The notes under the pieces: generated by a model
Told to the model about the DNA's origin: nothing
Databases searched by the model: none
What the model saw: the letters and a program-made list of their open reading frames with translations, nothing else
In this document: positions 32,893-41,800 of the stretch, in pieces
How the letters are laid out: each line of letters starts with the position of its first letter
How positions within the stretch are numbered: the first letter of the stretch is position 1
Position numbers and translations under genes: made by a program
Assembly (NCBI RefSeq): GCF_035917275.1
Contig: NZ_CP108508.1
Location: forward strand, 6,944,001 to 7,008,000
Length of the DNA stretch: 64,000 nt
Reading direction: 5' to 3'
DNA from: Streptomyces sp. NBC_01237
Lineage (GTDB): Bacteria > Actinomycetota > Actinomycetes > Streptomycetales > Streptomycetaceae

Positions 32893-34566
32893 TCACTCTA
32901 GAGCCCGGGAGCCGGGCGGGGCGGACCCGTCGCGCAGCCGGAACCGCTGGAGCTTGCCGGTCGCGGTGCGCGGCAGGGCCGCCGTGAACGAGAAGACGCG
33001 CGGGCACTTGTGCGGGGCCAGCGTGCCCTTCATATAGGCGCGCAGGGAGTCCGCCGACAGCGTGGAACCCTCCCGCAGGACCACATGCGCCACCACGATC
33101 TGGCCGCGCAGCGCGTCGTCCCGGCCCACCACGGCGGCCTCCGTCACCTCCGGATGGCGCAGCAGGGCCTCCTCCACCTCGGGGCCCGCGATGTTGTAGC
33201 CGGAGGAGATGATCATGTCGTCGGCGCGGGCGACGTAGCGGAAGTAGCCGTCCGGCTCGCGGACATAGGTGTCGCCGGTCATGTTCCAGCCGTCGCGCAC
33301 GTACTGCGTCTGCCGGGGGTCCGCGAGATAGCGGCAGCCGACGGGGCCGCGCACGGCGAGCAGGCCCGGTTCGCCGTCGGGCAGTTCCTCGCCGTCCGCG
33401 TCGACCACCCGCGCCTGCCAGCCCGGTACCGGGACCCCGGTGGTGCCGGGGCGGATGGCCTCGTCGGCGGCCGAGATGAAGATGTGCAGCAGTTCGGTGG
33501 CCCCGATGCCGTTGATGATGCGCAGCCCGGTCCGTTCGTACCAGGACTGCCAGGTGCCGGCGGGCAGGTTCTCCCCGGCCGACACACAGCGGCGCAGCGC
33601 GGACAGGTCGTGGCCGTCGAGCCGGTCGAGCATCGTGCGGTACGCGGTCGGCGCGGTGAACAGCACCGAGACCCGGTGCCGGGCGAGCGCGGGCAGCAGC
33701 TGTCCGGGACCGGACTGCTCCAGAAGCAGCGACGAGGCCCCCACCCGCAGCGGAAAGATCACCAGCCCGCCGAGTCCGAAGGTGAAGCCGAGCGGCGGGC
33801 TCCCGGCGAACACGTCGTCGGCGACGGGGCGCAGCACATGGCGGGAAAAGGTGTCCGCGACGGCCAGGACATCGCGGTGGAAGTGCATACAGCCCTTGGG
33901 CCGCCCGGTGGTCCCCGAGGTGAACGCGATCAGCGCGACATCGTCGGCGGCGGTGTCCACCGGCCGGTACGGGCCGGGGCGGGCCTCGGCGAGCCGGGTC
34001 AGATCGTCCGGCTCGTCCCCTCCGAACAAGGTGATCCGCACCCCCGTGACCTGAGCCCTCACCAGATCGTCGGCCGACCGGGCATCGCACAGCGCGTGGC
34101 TCGCCCCGGCCAGTGAGCAGATCGTGGCCAGCTCCTGGGACCGCGCCTGCGCCAGTACGGTGACGGCGACCGCGCCCGCCTTCATCACCGCGAGCCAGCA
34201 GGCGGCCAGCCAGGGCGTGGTGGGGCCGCGCAGCAGCACCCGGTTTCCGGGGCGGACGCCCAGATCAGCTGTCAGGACATGGGCGATCCGGTCCACCCGG
34301 TCCCGCAGTTCGCCGTAGCTCCACACCGCGCCGTCGTCGGTGCGGAAGGCGGGGCGGTCCGGGCCCAGATGGCCGATGGTGGCGTCGAGCAGTTCGTACC
34401 CGCAGTTGAGCCGGTCGGGGTAGCTCAGTTCGGTGCGGTCGAAGACCAACTCGGGCCACTGGTCCGGCGGCGGGAGATGGTCGCGGGAAAACGTGTCGGT
34501 GTGCCCGCTCGCGGCGCGGGCGTGTGAAGTGGACACATGCGTACTCGGCGAGGAATTCGGCTCCAT
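32893..34566 (-). CDS. Aryl-CoA ligase, likely 2-aminobenzoate-CoA ligase
   Basis: A 557-residue AMP-forming ligase. It has 'AFTSGTTGRPKGCMHFHRD' (P-loop, about 222-240), 'INGIGATELLHIF' and 'GDTYVREPDGYFRYVARADDMIISSGYNIAGPEVEEAL', and the C-terminal catalytic Lys in 'RTATGKLQRFRLR'. The 'CMHFHRD' and 'GATELLH' wording resembles benzoate/2-aminobenzoate-CoA ligases. It would activate the aromatic acid for the bifunctional monooxygenase-reductase. First gene of a leftward unit (ligase, PaaX, GNAT, hypothetical) divergent from acyl-CoA dehydrogenase across operator copy 2. Confidence 0.9.
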   Translation of the reverse strand: MEPNSSPSTHVSTSHARAASGHTDTFSRDHLPPPDQWPELVFDRTELSYPDRLNCGYELLDATIGHLGPDRPAFRTDDGAVWSYGELRDRVDRIAHVLTADLGVRPGNRVLLRGPTTPWLAACWLAVMKAGAVAVTVLAQARSQELATICSLAGASHALCDARSADDLVRAQVTGVRITLFGGDEPDDLTRLAEARPGPYRPVDTAADDVALIAFTSGTTGRPKGCMHFHRDVLAVADTFSRHVLRPVADDVFAGSPPLGFTFGLGGLVIFPLRVGASSLLLEQSGPGQLLPALARHRVSVLFTAPTAYRTMLDRLDGHDLSALRRCVSAGENLPAGTWQSWYERTGLRIINGIGATELLHIFISAADEAIRPGTTGVPVPGWQARVVDADGEELPDGEPGLLAVRGPVGCRYLADPRQTQYVRDGWNMTGDTYVREPDGYFRYVARADDMIISSGYNIAGPEVEEALLRHPEVTEAAVVGRDDALRGQIVVAHVVLREGSTLSADSLRAYMKGTLAPHKCPRVFSFTAALPRTATGKLQRFRLRDGSAPPGSRALE

Positions 34567-34607
34567 CGAGGATCGCCCCCTTGTCGCTTCTGGAGCGTAT
34601 CGTTTGA

Positions 34608-34635
34608 GTGACGGTAGTCAACGGTCCGCGATAAG
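34608..34635. promoter_or_regulatory. Operator copy 2 with divergent promoters
   Basis: GTGACGGTAGTCA (34608-34620) matches the 27386-27398 site exactly. Rightward: GTGACG as -35, 16-bp spacer, GATAAG (34630-34635) as -10, for the acyl-CoA dehydrogenase. Leftward, the complementary strand reads TTGACT, 16-bp spacer, TACGCT, for the ligase. A repressor here would block both promoters. Confidence 0.65.
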
Positions 34636-34657
34636 ACGTGACAAGAGAGGCGCCGGT

Positions 34658-35791
34658 ATGACGGCATTCTCCCTCGATCCGGAACAAACCGCCTGGTGTG
34701 AAGAGCTGCGTACCCTCGCCGATCAGCAGCTGCGCCCGCTGGCCGAGAAGGGCGACCCCGGCCAGGTCAACCGTCCGCTGCTCGCCGCCCTGGGGGAGCT
34801 CGGCCTGCTCGGCAGGATGCTGGGCTCCGGCGCTCTCGACCTCTGCCTGCTCCGGGAATCCCTGGCCCGCGGCTGTACGGAGGCCGAGACCGCGCTCGCC
34901 CTCCAGGGCCTCGGCACCGCGCCGATCGTCCAGGCGGGCACCCCGGCCCACCGTGAACGCTGGCTCCCCGAGGTCCGGGCGGGCCGCGCCGTCGCCGCCT
35001 TCGCCCTGAGCGAGCCGGGCGCGGGCTCCGACGCGGCGGCCCTGTCCCTCGCCGCCGAGCACAGCGCGGACGGCTGGCGGCTGACCGGCGAGAAGTGCTG
35101 GATCTCCAACGCCCCCGAGGCCGACTTCTACACCGTCTTCGCCCGCACGACGAAGGACGCCGGGGCCCGTGGCGTCACCGCGTTCCTGGTCCCCGCCGAC
35201 CGCCCCGGACTCACCGGAACGGCCCTCGACATGCTCTCCCCGCACCCCATCGGCGCCCTGGACTTCGACGGCGTGCCCGTCACCGCCGACGACGTGCTCG
35301 GCGAACCGGACCGGGGCTTCCGGGTCGCGATGAACACCCTCAACCTCTTCCGGCCGAGCGTCGGGGCCTTCGCCGTCGGGATGGCACGGGCCGCCCTGGA
35401 CGCGACCCTGGCCCACACCGCCGTACGGACCGCGTTCGGGGGCCCGCTGCGCGACCTCCAGTCGGTCTCCCACCAGGTCGCCGAGATGGCCACCCGCACC
35501 GAGGCCGCCCGGCTCCTGGTGTACGCGGCCGCCGCGGCCCACGACGCGGGCGAACCGGGCGTACCCCGGCGCGCGGCCATGGCCAAGCTGTACGCCACCG
35601 AGACCGCGCAGTACGTCGTCGACGCGGCGGTCCAGCTGCACGGCGCCCGCGCCCTGCGCCGCGGCCACCTCCTCGAACACCTCTACCGGGAGGTCCGCGC
35701 ACCGCGGATCTACGAGGGCGCCAGCGAGGTGCAGCGCACGATCATCGCCAAGGAGCTGTACGCCCGCCCGACCACGGAGCCGCCCGCATGA
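34658..35791 (+). CDS. Acyl-CoA dehydrogenase
   Basis: A 377-residue flavin dehydrogenase. It has 'VAAFALSEPGAGSDAAALSLAAE' and 'WRLTGEKCWISNAPEADFYTVFART' (FAD-binding middle domain). The C-terminal part has 'AVQLHGARALRRGHLLEHLYREVRAPRIYEGASEVQRTIIAKEL', the usual end of the family. It should desaturate a CoA-bound alicyclic intermediate formed by the monooxygenase-reductase. ATG 34658 follows AGAGAGG. The stop overlaps the RidA gene (ATGA), so the two are coupled. Confidence 0.93.
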   Translation: MTAFSLDPEQTAWCEELRTLADQQLRPLAEKGDPGQVNRPLLAALGELGLLGRMLGSGALDLCLLRESLARGCTEAETALALQGLGTAPIVQAGTPAHRERWLPEVRAGRAVAAFALSEPGAGSDAAALSLAAEHSADGWRLTGEKCWISNAPEADFYTVFARTTKDAGARGVTAFLVPADRPGLTGTALDMLSPHPIGALDFDGVPVTADDVLGEPDRGFRVAMNTLNLFRPSVGAFAVGMARAALDATLAHTAVRTAFGGPLRDLQSVSHQVAEMATRTEAARLLVYAAAAAHDAGEPGVPRRAAMAKLYATETAQYVVDAAVQLHGARALRRGHLLEHLYREVRAPRIYEGASEVQRTIIAKELYARPTTEPPA

Positions 35792-36189
35792 GCCCTGTCC
35801 AACGGATCAACCCGGCCGAACTCGCCCCGCCCACCGGCTTCTCGCACGCCGTCACGGCCACCGGCGGGCAGCTCGTCTTCCTCGCCGGACAGACCGCCCT
35901 CGACCCGGACGGCAAGATCACCGGCAGCACCCTGCCCGAGCAGTTCGCGACGGCACTCACCAATCTGCTCACCGCCCTGCGCGCGGCGGGCGGCGCCCCG
36001 GCGGACCTGGTCCGGGTCACCGTGTACGCCACCGATGTCGCCGACTACCGCGCCCACGCCTCCGAACTGGGCCGCGTCTGGCGGCGGCTGGCCGGACGGG
36101 ACTATCCGGCGATGGCGGTCATCGGGACGGTCCGGCTCTGGGACGAACAGGCCCTGGTGGAGCTCGACGGGATCGCCGTGCTGCCCTGA
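35788..36189 (+). CDS. RidA/YjgF-family deaminase
   Basis: A 133-residue RidA-fold protein ('QLVFLAGQTALDPDGKI', 'PEQFATALTNLLTALRAAGGAPADLVRVTVYATDV', 'MAVIGTVRLWDEQALVELDGIAVL'). The Arg of 'GTVRLW' sits where the substrate-carboxylate Arg lies in RidA. Such proteins hydrolyse reactive enamines and imines to ketones and ammonia. Coupled to the dehydrogenase, it fits removal of the amino group of a 2-aminobenzoyl-CoA-derived intermediate. This is the best argument that the pathway substrate carries nitrogen. Confidence 0.9.
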   Translation: MSPVQRINPAELAPPTGFSHAVTATGGQLVFLAGQTALDPDGKITGSTLPEQFATALTNLLTALRAAGGAPADLVRVTVYATDVADYRAHASELGRVWRRLAGRDYPAMAVIGTVRLWDEQALVELDGIAVLP

Positions 36190-36204
36190 GGCCCCGGACG
36201 CGCC

Positions 36205-36237
36205 GTGGGCGGGCCCGGTCGGACCGGACCCGCCCAC
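36205..36237. terminator. Bidirectional terminator hairpin
   Basis: GTGGGCGGGCCCGGTC (36205-36220) pairs with 36222-36237 with a single mismatch. It lies between convergent RidA and FAD monooxygenase genes. No U-tract. Confidence 0.7.
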
Positions 36238-36267
36238 CGGCGGACGACCTCACGCGCGCACCGCGGA

Positions 36268-37401
36268 TCAGTACGGCCTGACCAGGACGTGGGCGGCGCC
36301 CGGGATGCCGACCTTCAGCAGCTCGTCCTCCTCCGGCGTCGTCGCGTTGCCGGTCTCCTGCTTCAGGATCGCCCGCGACATGCTCTGCACCCACATGGCA
36401 CGCGGCCGGCGCCGGGCCTCCCAGGCGGCGAGCGCGGCGGCCACGCCGTCCTCGGCGTCCAGCGACTCGGCCAGCACCTGCGCGTCCTCGACCGCCATCG
36501 CCGCGCCCTGCGCCAGATGCGGGGTGCTCGCGTGCGCGGCGTCACCGGCCAGCACGACCCGGCCCACGTGCCACGGCTCCTCGACCGTCACCTGGGAGAT
36601 CCGCGAGTACACCACGGCCCGCGGGTCGGTGACGTCCCGCAGCGCCTCGGCGACCGGGCCGGTGAATCCGGCGAGCCGCTCCGCGAGCTCCTCGTGCGCC
36701 CGCTCCGGGTCCGGCCGGAAGTCTTCGGCCTCGGCGAACACCGCACCCAGATACATCAGTTCGTCCGTGATGGGGGTCAGCAGCGCCTTGGCGGCCTGGT
36801 TGCCCGTGCTCATCACGACACCCTGGACCTCGGGGTGACGGGGCACGGTGACCCGCCAGTTGGCGAAGCCCGTGTACTCGGGGCGGAAGCGGTCGCCGTA
36901 GAGCCGGGTGCGCAGCGGCGAACCGATGCCGTCGAAGCCCACGACCAGGTCCCAGCGGGCGGCCGAGCCGTCGGACAGGGTCACGTCCACGCCGGAGCCG
37001 TCGTCGGCCAGTTCACCGATCGTCGTACCGAAGCGGATCGGCACCCCGGCAGCGGCGGCGGCGTCGCCGAGCACCTTGGCCAGGGCGGGGCGCGGTATGC
37101 CGTTGTTGGAGGGGGCGTCGCCCATGCGCGGCTGCGGGATCTTGGCGAGCGTGGCACCGGCCGGGTCGCAGATGGTCAGTACCTCCCACGCGAACCCCGC
37201 CCTCACGCAGTCGTCGAGGACCCCGATCTCCCGCATGACGTGCAGGGCGTTCGAGGGCTGGATGATGCCGACGCCGAGCGCGTCCAGCTCGTCACGCAGT
37301 TCGACGACCTCGACGGTGTGACCGCGACGGGCCAGCGCGACGGCGAGGGTCAGCCCGCCGATCCCGCCGCCGTGGATCAGTACGCGCAGGGGTGATGCCA
37401 T
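36268..37401 (-). CDS. FAD-dependent monooxygenase at the end of conservon 2
   Basis: A 377-residue class A flavin monooxygenase. It has 'VLIHGGGIGGLTLAVALARRGHTVEVVELR' (FAD Rossmann motif), a DG-type motif 'DLVVGFDGIGSPLR' and 'VGRVVLAGDAAHASTPHLAQGAAMAVEDAQVLAESL' (second FAD motif). ATG 37401 is the start. It follows the cvnD gene of conservon 2 by 62 nt on the same strand, in the position where conservon 1 has its P450. It is convergent with the aminobenzoate genes and could instead have recruited an aromatic substrate, but strand and spacing favour the conservon link. Confidence 0.88.
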   Translation of the reverse strand: MASPLRVLIHGGGIGGLTLAVALARRGHTVEVVELRDELDALGVGIIQPSNALHVMREIGVLDDCVRAGFAWEVLTICDPAGATLAKIPQPRMGDAPSNNGIPRPALAKVLGDAAAAAGVPIRFGTTIGELADDGSGVDVTLSDGSAARWDLVVGFDGIGSPLRTRLYGDRFRPEYTGFANWRVTVPRHPEVQGVVMSTGNQAAKALLTPITDELMYLGAVFAEAEDFRPDPERAHEELAERLAGFTGPVAEALRDVTDPRAVVYSRISQVTVEEPWHVGRVVLAGDAAHASTPHLAQGAAMAVEDAQVLAESLDAEDGVAAALAAWEARRRPRAMWVQSMSRAILKQETGNATTPEEDELLKVGIPGAAHVLVRPY

Positions 37402-37463
37402 CTCGGATCTCCGATACGAAAGGTGAGAGAGAAGAGGTACAGAGGAGGAGGGGCGGCGGCGGG

Positions 37464-38033
37464 TCAGCCGGCCGCCGAGGGCAGACTCATCAGGTGGTCC
37501 ACCAGCGCGAGCAGCACATCGCGCCCGAACGGCCGCTCCCGGACATCGCCGATCAGCAGCGGAACATGCGGATCGAGGTCGAGCGCGGACCGGATCTCGT
37601 CCTTGGTACGGGTGTTGTGGCCGTGGAAGCAGTTGATCGCGACGACGAACGGGATGTCCCGGCTCTCGAAGAAGTCGATCGAGGCGAAACTGGTGTCGAG
37701 CCGCCGGGTGTCGGCGATCACGACGCCACCGAGCGCCCCGTTGACCAGGTCGTTCCACATGAACCAGAAGCGTTCCTGGCCCGGGGTCCCGAAGAGGTAG
37801 ACCACCAGCTCGGGACTGACCGTGATCCGTCCGAAGTCCAGGGCCACGGTGGTCGTGTCCTTCTGACCGACACCGGCCAGGTCGTCCACTCCGATGCTGG
37901 CCTTGGTCAGGTACTCCTCGGTGCGCAGCGGCGCCACTTCGCTGACGGCGCCCACCAGGGTGGTCTTTCCGACGCCGAAGCCGCCGGCTATGAGGATCTT
38001 GACGGCGCTGGGCGCTGTCTGAGGGGTTGTCAT
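37464..38033 (-). CDS. cvnD: CvnD-type small GTPase of conservon 2
   Basis: A 189-residue Ras-like GTPase: G1 'AGGFGVGKTTLVG', switch 'TTTVALDFGRITV', G3 'FGTPGQERFWFMW', and a G4-like 'VVAINCFHG' that departs from NKxD as in other CvnD proteins. It lacks the Pro-rich tail of the conservon 1 paralogue. Six bases separate it from the cvnC stop. Expected to cycle GTP at the membrane under control of the roadblock partner. Confidence 0.94.
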   Translation of the reverse strand: MTTPQTAPSAVKILIAGGFGVGKTTLVGAVSEVAPLRTEEYLTKASIGVDDLAGVGQKDTTTVALDFGRITVSPELVVYLFGTPGQERFWFMWNDLVNGALGGVVIADTRRLDTSFASIDFFESRDIPFVVAINCFHGHNTRTKDEIRSALDLDPHVPLLIGDVRERPFGRDVLLALVDHLMSLPSAAG

Positions 38034-38039
38034 CTTGGT

Positions 38040-38444
38040 TCAGAGTCTCCGGAGTCCGTCACGTACAGCGGCCAGCAGGCCCATGCGGGCCCCGCCGGAC
38101 GCCCGTGCCACCGACAGCGGGGCACGGGCCAGCAGCAGGCCCTGGGAGACCAGATCCGCCAGCAGGATCTTGGTCACCGAGACCGGCAGATCGAGGTCGG
38201 CGGAGACCTCGGCGACCGCGGCCGAGTGCCGGCAGCGGTCCAGGATCATGCGGTGCTCCGGCTGGAGCCTGCCCGCTCGCAGGGGTACACCGTGGACGTC
38301 CCGCGGATCGTTCGCGGTCGTCAGCACGGTGATGAGGGTGAAGTCGTCCCGCTCGGGAGCGGTCCGGCCCCGGGTGATGGTGTACGGGCGGACCATGGTG
38401 CCCGCGCCGTCCTCCTCCGGCTCCTCGTCCCAGTAGGGCGTCAC
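38040..38444 (-). CDS. cvnC: CvnC-type DUF742 protein of conservon 2
   Basis: A 134-residue DUF742 protein. The N-terminal 'EDGAGTMVRPYTITRGRTAP' is the family opening. The winged-helix-like part is 'EHRMILDRCRHSAAVAEVSADLDLPVSVTKILLADLVSQGLLLA'. GTG 38444 overlaps the cvnB stop (GTGA). Its N-terminus is longer and more acidic than in conservon 1. Confidence 0.93.
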   Translation of the reverse strand: MTPYWDEEPEEDGAGTMVRPYTITRGRTAPERDDFTLITVLTTANDPRDVHGVPLRAGRLQPEHRMILDRCRHSAAVAEVSADLDLPVSVTKILLADLVSQGLLLARAPLSVARASGGARMGLLAAVRDGLRRL

Positions 38445-38878
38445 ACCCGCTGCCCGTCCCCGGTACCGAAGGCGTCGAAGTCACCGCGCACCGGGGCGCT
38501 GAGCTTCTGACCGACCTGCTGGACCAGGTTGTGCATGGCCAGCGACATCACCTCGGCGTCCACCTCCTGGGAGGCGACCACGGCCAGATGGGTGCCCTGG
38601 CCCGCCGTGATGATGAAAAGCCACAGGTCGGCCAGTTCGACGATGACCTGGTGGACGGAACCACCGTTGAACAGCTGGCCGGCCCCCCGGGCCAGGCTCT
38701 GCTGGCCGGTGCAGATGGCGGCCAGCCGCTCGGCGTCGGCGCGCTCGATGGTGCGCGAATGGCTCACCACCAGTCCGTCGTCGGACAGCAGGACGGCGTT
38801 CAGCGTCTCGGCCACCGAGTCCACCAAACCGTCGAGCAGCCAGTCGAGATCCTGGAGGGTGGCCGTTGTGCGTGTCAT
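38441..38878 (-). CDS. cvnB: CvnB-type roadblock/LC7 protein of conservon 2
   Basis: A 145-residue roadblock/LC7 protein ('LDWLLDGLVDSVAETLNAVLLSDDGLVVSHS', 'GGSVHQVIVELADLWLFIITAGQGTHLAVVAS', 'VMSLAMHNLVQQVGQKL'). A putative regulator of the CvnD GTPase. The ATG overlaps the cvnA stop (ATGA) and its own stop overlaps cvnC, as in the first conservon. Confidence 0.94.
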   Translation of the reverse strand: MTRTTATLQDLDWLLDGLVDSVAETLNAVLLSDDGLVVSHSRTIERADAERLAAICTGQQSLARGAGQLFNGGSVHQVIVELADLWLFIITAGQGTHLAVVASQEVDAEVMSLAMHNLVQQVGQKLSAPVRGDFDAFGTGDGQRV

Positions 38879-41800
38879 GACCGTTCTTCTCTCGTGGGAA
38901 AGGGGGAGGCGGGAGGTACGGGCGGTGCCGGTGGCTCCTCGGTCGCGCGTGCCGCGCGCGACCTCCGCTGGAACGCGCCGATGGCGGCTCCGGCCCGACG
39001 GGGGGCCGGCCGGAGCAGCGGGTTCTCGTCCCAGCTCGGGGGCCTGGGCACGGCGGGCCGGGCTGCCGGATCGATCCGCAGCTCGTCCACCAGGCTGGCC
39101 TGGCGGACCCGGCGCGGGAGCGGGGGCTCCCCACCGGACTCCGGGAGCGCCGGTGCCGGGGGGAGGGCCGGGTGTTCGGACTGCGCCGGCAGCGGGGGCG
39201 TGACGGGGTCGCGCTCCGCGTAGGACGGCTCCGGGTAGGACGGCTCCGCGTAGGTCTGCGGGTACGACGGCTCGGGCGGCACCGGGTACGGCTCCTCGGC
39301 GGACGCGTACGGGTGACCCGGCACCGGGTACTGCCCGGCTGCCGTCATGTACGGCTGCTCCGGCGCGGCGTACGGGTCCTCGCCGCCCGCGTAGCGGTTC
39401 GCCTCCGCCGGGAACGGGTTCCCGGGCGGCGGGTACGCGGACTCGGCGCCCGCGTACGGCTGCCCGGCCGGTCCGTACGGCTGCTCCGACGGCGGGTACG
39501 ACTCGTCGGGCGAGGCGTACGTCTCCTCGGCGGACGTGTACGGCTGCTCCGGGACGGCGTACGTGCCCTCGGCACCGGCGTACGGCTGTGGGACAGGTGC
39601 GTACGGGTCCTGCGGGGCGGTGTACGGCTGCCCGGGGGCGGCGAACGGATCGGCCTGCGCGGGCTGCTCGGACCGGCCCGGCAGATCCCGCTCGCCGGGC
39701 TGCTCCGGCCGACCGGGGCGTTCGGCGCGGTCGCCGCGTTCCGCGCGGGCGGCGGCGTGGTCGACCAGGGCGGTGACCCCGGCCATCGCCCTGCCCTGGA
39801 CGCGGGTGGGCAGGGCGCCCGGAGCCGCGGTGGACGCGGTGGTCCGGCCCTGGGCGGAGGGGAGCGCGGCGGCCGGCGCCACACCGACGGGACCGGCGGA
39901 CGGATCGGCGACCGTCAGCTCGTCGGGGACGAGGACGACGACCCGCGTACCGCCGAAGGCGGACGGCCGGAACTCGACCCGCAGACCGTGCTGGTCCGCG
40001 AGGCGGGCGATCACATAGAGGCCGAGGCGGATGTCGTCCGCGTGCGCGAGGACGTCCATCCGGGGCGGCCGGCTCATCAGCTCGTTGGCCTCGGCCAGCT
40101 GCTTCTCGTCCATCCCGAGACCGCGGTCCTCGACCTCGATGGCCAGGCCCCGGCTCACCTTGGCGGCGCGGACCTCGACCGGGCTGGGCGGCCGGGAGAA
40201 GCTCAGCGCGTTCTCGATCAGCTCGGCCAGCACATGGGAGACCGGGCCGATGGCCCGCTCGGACAGCCAGGGGGCGCCGTCGAGATCCAGCACCACACGG
40301 CGGTAGTCCTGCACCTCGCCCTGGGCGGACCGCATGACGTCCAGCAGGGGTACGGGCTTGCGCCAGCGCCGGTGCGGGGCACCTCCGGCGAGGATGACGA
40401 GGTTCTCCTCGTACCGTCGCAGGCGCGCGGTGAGGTGGTCCAGGTCGAACAGCCCGTCCAGTACCTCGGGGTCCTCGTGCTTGCGCTCCAGCTCGTCCAG
40501 CTTCTTGAGCTGCTGGCCGATCAGCTGCTGGGTGCGGCGGGCGATGCGCTGGAGGAGCCGCTCGAAGCCGCGGTGCTGGTCGGCCTGTTTGACCGCGGCG
40601 TTGAGGGCGCTGGTGCGCGCCAGGTTCAGGGCGTCACCGAGCTTGGTGAGCTCGTCGGACGTACCGCTGCCCCTGTCCGGCTCGATCGCGCGGGCCTCGG
40701 CCTCGACATCGATCTTCTCGCCCTGGCCCAGCCGCTCGACGACCTCGGGGAGCGTCTTCTCCAGCTCCTCGGCCCGTTCCTGGAGACCGCCGATCCGGCG
40801 CCGCAGCGTACGGGTGAGGCGCCAGGTGGTCACGATGACCGCGATCACCGCGGCCAGACCGATCACGGTGGTGAGCGCCATCTTGAGCAGCAGGGACATG
40901 ACGGTCCCCTTGCCCTGCTCGACGACCATCGCGGTGCGGTGCTCCAGCAGTTCCACCAGCTGGGGCGTGAGGTCGTCCATCGCCTGACGCCAGGTCCTGT
41001 GCTCCGTGTCCAGGGCCACCATCCCGGAGTCGTCGGGAGTGGCGGGCCGCAGGGCCTTCTCCTCGACCGCCGTCTTGGCCTTCCACGCCTCGCTGTCGGT
41101 GATCTCCTGCCACATCGACCGCTCGTCGTCGGGCAGGTAGGGAAGGACCTTGGTGCCGTACTGGAAGGGCTGGGCGGAGACCTCCCCGCGCAACTGCTGG
41201 AGGTCCTCGACGCTCAGCTTCCCCTTGGGCCAGCCACGGGCCAGGATCGCGTCCGAACGGGAGATCATCTCCTTGGTCCAGAACAGGTCGACGAGCGGCT
41301 GCGACAGCGTGGTCACCTTGCCGTTGTCCACATGGCTGAGCGCGGAGAACAGCTTGAGGTCCACGGCGATCAGGTCGGTGTAGTAGTCGTACACCACGGT
41401 TTGCTGCTTGTTGTCGCCCTGGTCGACCAGAGTTCGCTGGGCGGGCAGCTGGTTGATCGCCTCGCGGGCCTTGCCGACCGCGTCACGGACCTCCGCGGGA
41501 GCGTCGTCGGTGGACACGTCGGAGACCGACTGGAAGGTGTCGATCGCGTCGTCGGTGAGCGCCCGCTGACGGTCCAGGGCCTCGGTGGAACCTCCGGAGG
41601 CGGCCAGGGCTTCGGCGCTCAGCCGCCGCTCCTCCTGCAGGTTGTAGTACACGATGTTGGACGGTTGGCCGGCCTTCTCGGCCAACTGTCCCTGGGCTGC
41701 CTGGCGTTGAAAGTCGAGCAGTGTCTGTCCACTGGTGACGGCCCAGAGGGCTGCCAGTGCGACACCGGGGACGATGGCCAGTACGAGCAGGGCTGTCCGC

